Positions 11,834 through 24,178 of a DNA stretch of 64,000 nt are shown piece after piece. Origin of the DNA: Lepidurus packardi (taxonomy: Eukaryota; Arthropoda; Branchiopoda; Notostraca; Triopsidae); contig JAKZAN010000005.1 of the NCBI GenBank assembly GCA_023053545.1, positions 10,230,001 to 10,294,000 on the forward strand. The letters run 5' to 3'. Position numbers and translations under genes: made by a program. The notes below the pieces were generated by a model. That model worked only from the letters and a program-made list of their open reading frames with translations, made no database searches and was not told the DNA's origin. How positions within the stretch are numbered: position 1 is the first letter of the stretch; every line of letters begins with the position of its first letter.

Positions 11834-13626
11834 ATGGACAGTTTATCCAACGAAGAAGTAAGTAAACGTTCAACTCTAGGTCTACTTAAACTATTTAAAA
11901 GTCTATTAGCTACACTTAAATAAAGTCAAGTATTGCATTTTAACCTTCAGTAAGTAAAAACGTTTTATTACTCAATTTACAGGAAGCGCAAGTTAAACGC
12001 GTTAAACGATTGCTTGAGACTTGGAGAGAATTCTTAGTCTTTATATCCGCATTATTATTATGGGACAAGCCTTGGTTTCCTGCCATTCTAATTTCTGCGG
12101 TGACCTCGGTTTTTATGTAAAGAAAATTGTTTTCGAGAAAGTTCAATGGAACTAAAGTGGTTATCAATTTACATTTAGGCTCCATTGGTATTTTAGCCCC
12201 TCGGTCTTGACAACTATTTCCTTGGTCGGATTGGCAGCTACTTTATTGGACTTTATTGTCCCTCAAATTAGCGCTATTTTGAGCCCTCCTGAGCAATGGA
12301 CTGGCTCCAAGGAAAGATCGTATGAAATGATTTGCCAGCATATTGTAACTGCTCAAACGTTCTTGCTGGAACAGTGGACCGCTTTGAAAACGCTTAAAGA
12401 AATTCGCCCTAAAACCGTAATTACATTTATAATTTAAAAAAACTGGAGTTTATAAAGAAAATAATCTTTCTCTGCAGTATTTTGTGCTTTTGTTTTCCGT
12501 TATGACTACAATGGCCTGGGTTGGGAGTGTGATAAGCAATCTTTTCCTTGCTTTTGTCGGTGGTAGGTCATATTGATTTTCTTTAAAGGGGGAGTAAGTT
12601 CCAAAAAATTTAAATAATATGTTATAGATGAGACCAAATGAAGTGTTTTAGCTGAAGAACCCCTTTGTCAATTATGCATATTGAGCGAGTAATTAATTAT
12701 TTAGCGGTTTAAGCTCCGCCCTTTCCTCTAAAGTTAAAATTTTTCTATCATTATAACATTGGGATACACCTGGCCGGAAAGCTAGCTCCTTTACCTATGA
12801 GCGCATTTAAAATCGGACCTTCGATTTATATGGGCAGCACCATTATCTTTCTTTTGAATGGCCAAGCTGGTCTATAGGTGCTTTGGTTAAGTTGCAAGCT
12901 CAATCACAACAAAAAATGACCTTTTCTTCGCGCCGTCGTGCGATTTTGCTGTTCAGCCGGGCCGAAACCCGCGCCTGAGAGCCTTTGGGCAAGCTTCAGG
13001 TCGTCTTCGTAGTCGACAGCCCATCCTCTGGCCATGGGACCGCACGAGGTGGTTCCGACTATGCGGGTAACGCTTGCTGCATGGCGTTCACAGGAGCCCG
13101 CAAGTTGCGGCGCGAAGAAGTCAGTTTTTGGTGATCGAGACTGTAAATTAACCAAAGTACCTACAGACTATCTTGAGCATTCAAAAGAATGTTGCCATCC
13201 CTAAAAATCGAAGGTCCGATTTAGAATAGGTAAAGGCGCTAGCTCTCTGGCCAGGTGTTCCCCAATGTTAGAAGGATAGGAAAATTTGAATTTTTGGGGA
13301 AAGGGGCGGGGCTTAAACCGCTAAATAATGAATTACTCGGTTAATATGCATAATTAACATAGGGGTTCTTCAGCCAGAACACTTTATTTGATCTCCTCTA
13401 TTACATATTTTTTAAATTTTTTTTGCACCTTACTCCCCCTCTAAAGATTGGATTGATAATGTTTCTTTATTTTTTATTTTATTTTTCTGCAGTCTGCAGC
13501 CTTGTGTTGTTCCCTGGGATGTATAAACATGGTATCGCTCAGCGATTCGCATCTGTTTTGGTCCTAACTGTGGCGGATTCTATCAAAAGTGCTCGTGTTG
13601 ACTCGGACAAGATAAAGCGCAGCTAA
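11834..13626 (+). CDS. ARL6IP1: ADP-ribosylation factor-like 6-interacting protein 1
   Basis: Exons 11834-11857, 11983-12116, 12179-12416, 12478-12562 and 13493-13626 give 204 residues (human 203). Family landmarks are LLLWDKPWFPAI, SLVGLAATLLDFIVP, ERSYEMICQHIV and LFPGMYKHGI. The paired hydrophobic hairpins are those of a reticulon-like ER-shaping protein that bends ER tubules and binds ARL6. The last intron is 930 bases, against 60-125 for the others, because a MITE sits in it. The splice sites on both sides of the insertion are intact. Confidence 0.94.
12588..13443. mobile_element. Non-autonomous TIR element (MITE), family 1 copy 1
   Basis: Long terminal inverted repeats of more than 170 bases match each other; both read ...GAAGAACCCC...AATTATGCATATT...GTAATT...TTTAGCGG. 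The outermost repeat is GGGGGAGTAAG. The core shares long blocks with the element at 60044-60677 (CCCGCGCCTGAGAGCC, ATGGGACCGCACGAGG). There is no transposase frame. It lies wholly within intron 4 of ARL6IP1. I could not fix the target-site duplication. Confidence 0.8.
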
Positions 13627-14292
13627 ATAGTGGATTTTGGGGTTATTTTTTCTTAAACACTTTTGTCTTTCTATCATTTTTAAAATGCTCCAATTTTGTG
13701 AACATTGCCCGTGTCATTGTATTCCAAGCCTAGTCTCGAGACTTATTTTTTGCATGTGTATATTTAGATCTGGGAAATATACGCCTCCTTTTGGTTTTGC
13801 TATACGAACATGAAGGAATAATGCAGAAAACTATCATTTTTATTAACGAAAATTCAAACCCCAACTCGAGCGCTCCTGGCACTATCTGTTTTAACTGCCT
13901 TTTCTAACATTTAAAGTTTTCTCCTATTCAACACAATAAGCTGCCATAATACGGATTTGTAGCATCTCAACTTAACGATATGTTTACGAAGGGAAGTCGA
14001 ACAATTTGGGGGTTTTACTTCCTCTTCCTTTTGGGGCAGAGGAGGGACTCTTTTCCAACAAAAATTTCGCATTAAATTTTGATTAATTAATGTACGTTGT
14101 TTCAAATTTAGCTTTTAGAAGGGAAAATATAAATACGATCGACCGCTCTATTCGCTCTGAACAACACACCGGTAAAACTTCACTGATAATAATGACAATA
14201 ATGTTAAAAAACAACCAATGTTTTAACTAGAAAAAAGTTCACACTTGCAACTAAAAACGCTTAAAAACAATCAGTTTTCTTTCAGAGCTTGA
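13627..14292. other. Tail-to-tail intergenic stretch
   Basis: These 666 bases lie between the ARL6IP1 stop and the predicted stop of the large repeat protein. I see only 3' flank sequence and no supported gene. Confidence 0.5.
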
Positions 14293-17200
14293 CTAGTTGT
14301 TCAAAATCCGTTCTCTGGATATTCCTCGACTTACGGATCGTAATACTTGGAGAGAGTTAGGAGTTCTAATTAACATGCTTGAATGGCCTGCCCAACCAAA
14401 ACTTGCCAAAGACGTGGCGCCCTCTGTTTTGAATGTGTGTAGTTGCCGTAAGCCCTTAAATAGCACGTACATTAGCATTTAAGCTTTTTTTAAAAAAATA
14501 AGTAAAACTGAAGTATTACCCTTCCTTCTTCACACCGATGAATAGCCACTTCTGAATTGCTTAACAACGCGGCATAAGTAATCCCATGGATTCGCATGAA
14601 AACAACATCGTCTAAATGCTCGTAGGCCATTTTCTGAAATTCCACGTACGACGAGCCTTGATACCGGAAAAGCAGGGAAGGATAAGATTTAAAGATCTGA
14701 TGCGGAGCTTTCTGTCCTAGAACCAAGTACACCTCGCTGGGAGTGGTCAAGAATCTAACCACATTGGCTCCTACTAGGTCAAACGCTTGCCATTGGCTTA
14801 CCTACGGTGACGTACATTATTGTGATTCTTTAGCAGACTGACTAGGTAGTTACAATACCTCCGAGTGTTTGTTGATCACATAGATATAGGAAGTAACGTG
14901 TGATAAGCTTTCATTGGCTGACGCGAGAGCAACATGGATGTCATTCTTCACCACAGCCATATCGATTGCAGTAACGGGTCCGAGTGCCAGTACTTCCCGG
15001 GTGTACCAACTATCACTCTCCATGCATTGATAAATATGAACCAAGCTGGCTCCTACAGAAGCATACAATACCAACCCAAGTCTTTGAAAGTTCTTGTGGA
15101 AAATGAACCGTTATTACCTGAATCATCGTGGCTCAAAATGGTCATCCAGATACCAATACTGGGGCTGTAAGTCATGGAAACGTCCGATACCCTCAGGAGT
15201 GGCGACAGAGTTACTTTCGTTAGGAGGTTGCCGTCAGAATCCAATCGAGTGATCCAAACCGATCCCTCACCTTGAGGGCATCTAGAGCAATGTACAATGA
15301 GATAGGAGAAATTAGTCCCCTTTGTGCGAGAAAAGTAACAGCAATAGAAAAAGACTGAACTGGTCCGTGTGTCCCACGCCGACTAGAAAAACGGACCCAT
15401 TCTGGAAAGGATCGAATAAGAACACACGTTTGGCCAACAAGTTGGGCCAAGGAGGCTCGATTTTGGAAATGGTCTTGAAGTTCATGCCGTCACTTGTTGT
15501 TACGATTTCGTAGTCACATTTGGACGAAGCAGTGGCGATCCATGCGCGCCCAGGACCAGAAATGGCGCTCAGAGAGATAATATTTTGGGGCACAAAAAGC
15601 GTTTTGGTAAAATCAAAATGCTCGAACACGACCGGTAGGCCTAAAACGATCCACGACGAAATGAATTAAATATAAGTATGTATTGCAATATAAATTCTTT
15701 ATTCCTTATTAAATATAAATATTTAAATAATTACCTAGTGGGGATTTTGTCAGGAGTCTGGAAGAACTAAGTAAGGAATTCTCCACTTCTTTGAGTACCA
15801 CCACTTCACTGTTAGCTTGGATTACCGTATCGCTCACTAAATCCAGAATAGAAGGCAAATGTTGGTCGTTGTAGATTGAGATGTTCGTCTTGCTAGACAC
15901 ATGGATACCGCCTAGGAATTCCTGCAAGAAAACAATATACATTTGCAATTTGTCTGTAAATGTTGGGAGGCGAATTCCTCATACCTGGGGAGCTGAAAAC
16001 GTGGTATTGACTCCAGGGAATACCAAAGTATCGACAAATTCTTGTACGGGCACCAGATTCATTCTCTGGACTTCCACATCGCCTTCCAACACCAGACTTT
16101 CGGAAATTATTTTTGATCCAGTTATGACTTGATTGGGTGAGGATCGCTGCAGAACCAGATCGTCCACTAAAATGTCATTGATCTGCTCTGCGGTTGCATT
16201 TTCTACAAAAGTAATAATCTATTAGGTTTTTATTTAAAAAGTTATTGTTTCTTGAGATAGATTTAAAGTGATACGTTGTCAAAGAAACGTGTCTTTAAGT
16301 TGAAAAGAAGAGGAATCAAACTTACCTAAAGTCATTCCAATTAGGCGTAAGTTGCTGTTAACGATTTGAGATCCATCCAAGACGACGCGGTTGTCTAAAA
16401 ATTTATCCAAATTCATTCCCCCGATATTTGTGACGGACATAGCTGATTCGATCATAATTCGTTGAAACGTGGTGCCCGCAGGCCATTGGGGATCAGTAGC
16501 TCGGACCACGCGAAGGAAATCCACGTCACCGCTGATGAGTTGAGCCGCCTCCATATTGAATCGGATGTCCACTGGAGCCCTAAAGGTCTTGGTGCCCGTA
16601 ATGACGCTATTTCCATCCACGGAAACCAAAGAAGGCAAGAAATTTGCTAAATCTAACCCATTCCAAATCTGGAACAGCAGGTGATCCGCAGTCATCGTTT
16701 TGACGTTGGTTCGTACTGAATCGTACATGATTGGCCCTTTCATCACCTGAACAGAAAGTTCATTTTATCATTAGAATGGATAAATTGTCGTAGGTTACTT
16801 GATTTGTTCCGGAATGAAGGAGGGAATTGTTGAGAATATCTCCCAAATCCACGTTTAGATCACGGGAGTTGAGAACTTGAACTTTATCGGCCGCAACCGA
16901 GGACTCGAAACTAACTTTGCCGGTTATGATGTTGGGCAGATTGGTCATGACTCCGTGGTTCAGTAGATGAGTCAAGTCAGGCTGATTGAGCTCAGGATAC
17001 TGCAGACGTAGTTGGCCATTGATTGTTAAGTTGTCCAAATAATCGAATTCGGTAATAGGTAGCCACGCTACTCTCGACTAATAATACAAGTAAACCGAAG
17101 TCAGGATTGAATATTCATGTGTAATGTCTACGGGCTTACTTGATTGAAATAGCACCCATTCACTTTCTCGTCGAGGATCAACAAGTGCTCCGCATAGATA

Positions 17201-20200
17201 GGATCGTCGAGAATTATATCGCTTTCGATGATGACATCGCCTTGATTGCTGAAAACGAAGTTTGACCATCCTATTCCGCCAACTTCGCTTACGTTCTCGA
17301 TGTTCACTATCAAGACAAGCAATGTGAAGCAAACAATTAATGAACAAAGTGAATATAAGTGAATAACTAATAACCCAGTGAAAGAAGAAATTGTTAGTAA
17401 ATTTGAGGAAAAAACTCAAATAGAGTACAGAAAAAATTAGAAATATTACGGAAGAAATTTCGAAGCTAGTCAACTACTGCGACAAAAAGTATGTAGGTAA
17501 GATGCCACTTACTTGCAGTGAGATTGCCGAAAGTGTATCTTGCCGTAATCTCTTGATCCCCGGAAAGAGTTAAAATCCCTGAAACCGCAGCATTCAAATC
17601 AACATCGTTATACACTGCAAAAGTAGCATTTTTGCCCACAAACAAGGAGTCGACTGATTTCGCACCAGTGATGTGCAGATCCGGGTCATCTCTCCTCACC
17701 GCCTTTTAACATATCAAGAAGAAGTTTAAATACGAAAAAAACTTGGGAAAAAAACAAACCAAAACAATCAAGTATTTCTAACGAACGTACTTTTTGTAAG
17801 TAAAAATCCAACGGGTTGGTATTCAAGTAATTGAACGCAGTAATGCCCTCCAGGGAAACAGCTCCCGCCATCACGGTTTGATTCAATCTGACAACATTGG
17901 GTGAATTAATCCGCAAACCATCCTGCCAAATGTAACTCAAATTATGATGATTTAAAGCTCCGCCAATAACAATGGATTCAACTGAAAAGAAAGGATTTCA
18001 AAACGAGAAGTCAATACGTCGTTCATTTATTCACTAAAATTGCAATTAAAACAGAAAAGATGGTACTCTTACCATTCAAATCATTCACGAAGATAAGATT
18101 AGAAGTGAGAGCATCCATTTCGTCCTTAAAAACGGTTTGAGCTTGCAGAACTTGAAGGTCCACGTAATTCACTAGCTCCGCATTCACATGGCCTTGGATA
18201 GGTAAGTCTCCCATAACGATTCCAGCGTGAAATTGCATGCCTTTTCATCAAAAGTGCAATTAAAACCTAGTAAAGATAAATAGCGACAAAGATATTTACG
18301 ATCAGATAAAACGTTTTCGCGATCCAAGTAGACGAAATCTTCTTCAATATCACGGTTATTGACGTAGAAAGTGAACAAGCGTCCGTTAATTTCCAACGTA
18401 TCGAATGTCTAAGAATAAAAAAAAAATAATGTTGAGTTTTGTAAGAAAAATTGTTTGTAAATTACCTTAACACCAGTGATATTACTAGCTTCGTTTAACC
18501 GAACCATATCCGCCAAGAGCTCGTTGATGGAAACCTCATCGACAGTGGAAACGAAAGTAGTTGAGCTCAAGGAAATCATGTTGTCCTTGAAAACGACGTC
18601 ACCCAGAATAGTTTCATCTCTGTTAGTGAAGTAGTAATCCTTTTTTAGGCTAAAGCCATTTAAGAGAGTATTATCCACTGTTCCAAAACTAGCGTTCACA
18701 AAACTCAGACTAACTGGGACATCCTAAAAATACATAAAACGTCCATTAAAATACTATCCAATTATCAAGTCAATTAGCTATCTTAAAGAAATAAATACGA
18801 AAAATACTAACCTGCTCTACGGACTTGAGCCAATACTTCTTCTCCAAATTGGTGACGTTGACGTCGTTAATGACTGCTACCTTTAAGTCCTTTGTCATCA
18901 GCAAATTCGTGACGTTGACATCATACATGATGTAGAAGGAATGTTTCTGTAGCAGCTTTGTTAGGTTTAAGTTCCCCAACAACGCCTTCTCTGATGCCAA
19001 TTCCAAGTTAACAATCTCCACATTCTTAAAAATGGCTTGACCTGTACATAAGTAACGTTAGTTTGCTTCTAAAACATTACCGAAAGACTTGGCAAGAAGT
19101 ATCTAAGAAATAAAAAAGTACTTCTAAAAAGTTAAAAATACTTACTATCCACCAGAATATCGTCATCAAAGCCAAAAGCTTCACTACCGACGTCCATGCC
19201 GTTGATATTATCCGATTCCAGGTTGCCCAACACGTGAATATCATTCAAAGTGACGTTCGAGGTGACCGTTTGACCCCCAGTTGTCAAGAGTAACTTCTGT
19301 GGATCAACGCCATTCAAATTCTGGGTGACCCATAACTCGCCAGTGTTGACGTTCTCCACGAATGCAATGTCACCTTCAAGCGGAATTAAATTAAAATACC
19401 GAATTCCCTGACAATGAAAAGAATGTCTTAATTGGCTTTAGAAAAAGATGGCGAAATTCAAATAACGATAGATATGACCATTAAACCTTCATATCAATAA
19501 GTTAACACTGGAATAGTTATGTACCTCTAAAGATTTTAAGAAATTTGAAATTGTTAGTTACCTATGATCTCGATAAAAGGGTCAGAGCGCAGAGCGACCG
19601 AAGTATAGAATTCGGGTATAGTGAAGATATCGTTGAACCAATTGAGATTAAGATTATCTTTAAATTCAGTGTGACCATTAAAAACGACTTTGCCAGTAAC
19701 GTTCTGTGGTTCCAAGGACTCTGGGTACAACAAAGTATCTGACCACAAGCTCAAGTCCACCTTTAATGTGTTTCAGAACACCCCATTAGAGGAATTCATA
19801 CATCATAGTTTCATAAGCGGAAACTTACGCCATTGGTGAGTCCACCTTCGGGCAAGTCCACAACAGGAATTTGGAGACTGCTAAACCCTTTATTGCCTTC
19901 GACGTAGTAGGAATTATTGTGATTCTTCGTAAGGATATCATTGACGTTCACATCGTTGATATAATCGACCACTATGGAGCCCGAAAGATCTAAATCGTGT
20001 ACGTCCCAGTGACCCCTTACGGTTTGGTTTCCATTTTTCAACAGAATTTCTACACAAAGGAAAGTTAGTATCAACGCGTTTGATTAAGTTTAATTTTTAA
20101 AATAATGATAATAATACAAGAAAAAGATAAATTACCAGTAGTTTCGAATCGATCTCCAATCTTCCCCATCAAAATGGTTTTGTTAGAATAGAATTTGTTG

Positions 20201-22865
20201 ACGAAGACGTCTTGTTCGATCAGTTGAGGAAGCCTGTACCGCCAAAAACTCTCCATCCAATACCCGAAGTCAATGTCGTTTAATTTGTCGCTTTGTAGTT
20301 GGGTAAATTCGGCTTCTTCGACATAAAGATCCTTGTGGGAGCTAGTAATGGAGCCCTGGGCAATACCATTAGAAATTAAGGCAGGTTGACAAGAGCAAAA
20401 ATAATAAACACGATTAAAATAACTTTATTCAAATGAAGACATTAGTTAATTAAGAGAAATCATTACCTCGATGACTGCAGGAGTGTTGTTATAAACCATA
20501 TCTGATGCTTGCAGTAATAGGGTAGTTGCTAGATCGAAGAGTTTATCTTGCTCGAATTCCAAGTTGTCACTACTGTTTAGACTGTAACTGCTGTTGGGTA
20601 AAACCTAAGAAATAGTAAAACAGAAATTACTCTGTTTTGTCAAGGTACAAATAGTTATATGTACATGGATGGAGTTGAAGGAGGCATTTTGGGAGTCGAC
20701 TGTCAGGATTACAAGGTTATCTATACGGACATCGTCGCCTTCATGGATCATAGTAGAACCCAAATCTTCCAATACGCCTAACAATACTTGCTCTTCTGTG
20801 ACCTCCACTTCCAGTTTGCTCAAACACTCCAAAAGCGGGTCTACGGGATCCAAATCTGTAACAAGGAAATACGACCACACATGAATACAAGCATAACATT
20901 AAAACACTTCAGTTCACAAATTTCAGTGACAAAAGCTTTAAGAGTGAAGGGTTAGTAGTTTTGAAATGCGAAACAGTGTAGAACATCGATAACATTCACA
21001 GAAGTTTAGTGCTAAAGTTCATCTAAAGTTTAGTGCTAACACACTACAACTTTATACCTAATATTGACGAGCGCAAAACAATTTCACTGGTGGTGAAACT
21101 AATGCCATTAGTATGTGATAAAGTGTTTGCCGCCAGGTACATGGATTTTTTGCTAGGCATGGGCATTAACTTGAGGTTGTAGATTTCACCGTCCCATAAG
21201 CGATCCGTCGTGAAGACTGGCTTCATGTGCCCCTGGTAATCCGGTTGGTAAAACTCCAGTTTATCCTAATCCAAGAATAAGTTTTCCTTTTTAAAATTTC
21301 TCTTCGAAACAAAGTACGTTTTACCCCTAATTTGAGAACTAGCGTCGGAAGTCCGAAATCGTAACTAACCAACCATGCATTGTCGGAAATCGGCTGGTGT
21401 TCGATAACTTGCCAAAGAGTTGCATGTTGTCCTACACCACAAAAAAACGCGTTATAGTGAATCCTAAATGAAACTAGACAAAACAGTTTAGATCTAAGTT
21501 GCAGTAGGAAAAATTATATGTAGTCGAACTAACGCACTGAAATAAAAGAACCAAACTACAACGTGGTAAAAAGTTAACTAAGCATTAATAACCTCTTACC
21601 GTTAAGCCAATAAATTCGCGTAATGCTGCCTTGGGAACACAAGAAATAGTTTTCATGGAAGACTTGGAAAGCCACTACTTGGATTACGTTCGCCAATTCC
21701 ACGCTTTCCACTAAATCGAACGCCCGAATCCCCAACAATAATCTCCAAATGCTGACATACCCCGACTAAATGTAACAAAACGGTAACATATTCCACGAAA
21801 ACTGTATGAATAAGGACCTTTTTATTTACAGCCATGATGTACGTGTACGTCTCGTCCGTCAAGTAGCAAAACGAGCCCAAATTTGGCGCATCTAATGTGA
21901 TCATGCTGTCCATCATGGTTCCCATCCATCCCATAACCCTGAAAAGTACCAACATGAACTCCAAACTGATTTTTTTAACAAATTAGAAATAATTAACTGA
22001 ATCTTCGACGTTCCCGTGAGGACTGAATTCAAGCCTATGAGCATATAAAACTGGCCATCATCGACAAAGAAGTAGCGGTCATAAAACTTGGATGTTTGCA
22101 TCTTTTGTACTAGAATCAGGGTCGTAGCGTACGGACTACTCAGCAAGTACAACTGGAGCGAAGTGGCATTGCCGATGGCATAGAAAATAAAGTTTTCGTA
22201 CACAGAACACTACAAAGGAAAAAGGTTTTAAAGGGAGAGAGAGCACTGGAGAAAAAGGGAAAAGCTTACCTCGACATCCTGATCCTGGCCAACAGGAAAG
22301 CCGCTGAGTACGTGTTCCACCAAGCCCTCTGACGTATACCTCAAAATGTTGGTTGTCACCGTAAGGTACCATTGGTCGTGGTATTTGAAGTTACACAACG
22401 CTTTGCTCCTCAAATTGCTGACTTGGACATTGGGTAACTGTGTCATGTTGTAATTGGCGAAAGACTCGGGCAGCAAAACATCCACATGCGTACCTATAAT
22501 AACAGAAGCAGAATCAAATACAGTGCAAAATTTGCCTGAGAAAGAACAAGGTCATAACTAGCCTATTCATTTTATACATAACTGTGACGCAAATTTGTAA
22601 AACATAACAAAGTAATATTGAGAAAAGGCATAACCACATTACTTCTGCGAATTCGATGGCCAAGTAGAATTTTGGTCAAATCCATGTGATACTCATTAAG
22701 GCGTTCATCCATGATACTTTGGGCGGTCGGACTATCTAAATCCCAGGATATTCCCAAACTGGGATTAGTTCTATCCGGGAGACTCACATCCCATAGGGAA
22801 TTAGCATTCACTACAGTCAAAATCACCCAAAATGAACTCCACCACACTAAATGTACTGCTCGCAT
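14293..22865 (-). CDS. Giant secreted repeat protein with EAR/propeller-like ends
   Basis: I traced 29 exons with unbroken phase from a start at 22865 to a stop at 14293, giving about 1,981 residues. Exon 1 (22643-22865) encodes a signal peptide (MRAVHLVWWSSFWVILTVV) and an RIRRS dibasic site. Residues ~75-480 and ~1620-1928 look like beta-propeller strands of the EAR type (YLVLGQ...SLLFRYQGSSYVEFQ; LWQVIEHQ...LPTLVLKLG). About 1,140 residues between them are built from roughly 60-75-residue units with a recurring core: VNG/IND-V-N, then G-x-Q-x-ITG-x-K-x-F, then a hydrophobic strand (QVITGSKI, SVITGTKTF, NIITGKVSF). No transmembrane helix is visible. Size, signal peptide and arthropod context would suit the Nasrat/polehole eggshell family, but that is a guess. 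The last exon (14293-14454) is the weakest part. An alternative upstream Met lies at 22925. Confidence 0.78.
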
Positions 22866-24178
22866 CCTACGTCTTGTGAGAATCCTTTGCACAAAGCCAA
22901 ATTCTACCTGTTGCACCGCTACCATCTAGTCGTAGAATGGCTAGTCTCAATACCTGCTAGCCCCCGAAGTAACCTCTGGCCACGTACCCAGTTTTGTCTG
23001 CTTAACATCTCGAACATTCTGTCACAATAGAACAGACAAACTCGCCATCGAAAGCGAAAACGCAGAAAGCATTTACGACAAAAGCAGACAGAATTTTGTT
23101 TTTCGAAATCCAGCGATGCGTTTCCTACGTGGTACAGAAGAAACCGAGCCTGCAGTGAGCCGTTATACTCGCATCACAAAGAAATATATACTGTAGATGT
23201 CGCTTATTATGATCACTGGTTATTAGAATCTGCCGCTTTATGGAATCAAATTTTAAAGGACCGGTTGAAAATGACAAAATTCAAAGCGTTGTAATCGGAT
23301 ATTCGAATCACGCTTTCCGATTTTAGAAATTTCAAGAGATTTCAAGAGAATCTTCACATTTACAGTAACGAAACTACAGTAGTCATGATTGCTACATGGA
23401 CTTTGCATACTGACCAATCCTGCCACTTCCAGCCTACTACTACGCTTATGGAGAAATCCCTTTTAAACTCCCAAGTCAAATAAATGAACAGTTTATTCAA
23501 TTGAATGACCAGTTTGTTTCATTGACTAGGAAAATTAGAAGGGATTTCGTGTTGGGAACCCTACCAAAGCGTATAGGATAGCGGTTACCTGGTGCGTCGC
23601 AGTAGGCTTGCAGGGGCGCCGCGAAAGATTCCTATAATTACATAGATGCAACAATTATATAGTCCTATTTGCTAAGGGGCGCCGCGGCGAATTGGGGGAT
23701 ACTGTTAGTGCGACGCGAACAAACAAGTTGGAAAACCCCTGGTATAGGAGCAGGCTTCAGCGCTGTGTTAGGTGTGTTTTAGATGTGTGATTATATACAA
23801 ATGGCGACGAACATGAAAGTAGTTGACTTAATGTAAAAGAGAATTTGCAGCTCATTGAAACTTATAACAAGTTAAATTTAAAAGATGCAGGTACATATTT
23901 CCGATTATTAGAACCTTCGCTTAATAGAATCAATATTCACTTGACAAACGTGATCACAAGAAGCGGCATTTATTGTATATTAAAAATGCTTTAGCACCCA
24001 TATAAAACATAATCAAATTGTAAAACTTCGCTGTATTGGACCAAATGCATACAGTTTAACAAAGATAATAACTCGCGGTAGTACCTTTTCATTAAAAACA
24101 ATCTAAAAAGTCAGCTTATATAAGTAACATTTGCTTGTTGGACCAAATCGAGGTATGAATCGTATATTCTTATTCCGA
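22866..24178. other. Intergenic stretch with small repeats
   Basis: No gene is supported. It contains the head of the giant gene's promoter, a hairpin element at 23453-23548 and a GC-rich direct repeat (GGGGCGCCGCG at 23613 and 23676). Confidence 0.5.
23453..23548. repeat. Short hairpin element, copy 1
   Basis: About 96 bases form an imperfect palindrome starting GAAATCCCTTTTAAACTCCC and ending in its complement (GAAGGGATTTC). A relative lies at 32322-32396 with the same arm sequence, and similarity extends into the flank (AATCCTG...AGCCTACT). Confidence 0.65.

Noticed and set aside
12940-13100. tRNA- or 5S-like look of the GC-rich MITE core
   Set aside because: I could not fold a cloverleaf or find A and B boxes at the right spacing, and the segment is shared by both element copies as transposon core.
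14297-14482. Plus-strand open frame opposite the last exon of the giant gene
   Set aside because: The minus reading continues in phase from the upstream exon, while the plus reading has no neighbours.
22866-22925. Upstream Met of the giant gene at 22925
   Set aside because: It would put about 20 charged residues before the signal peptide; the Met at 22865 begins a standard signal sequence.
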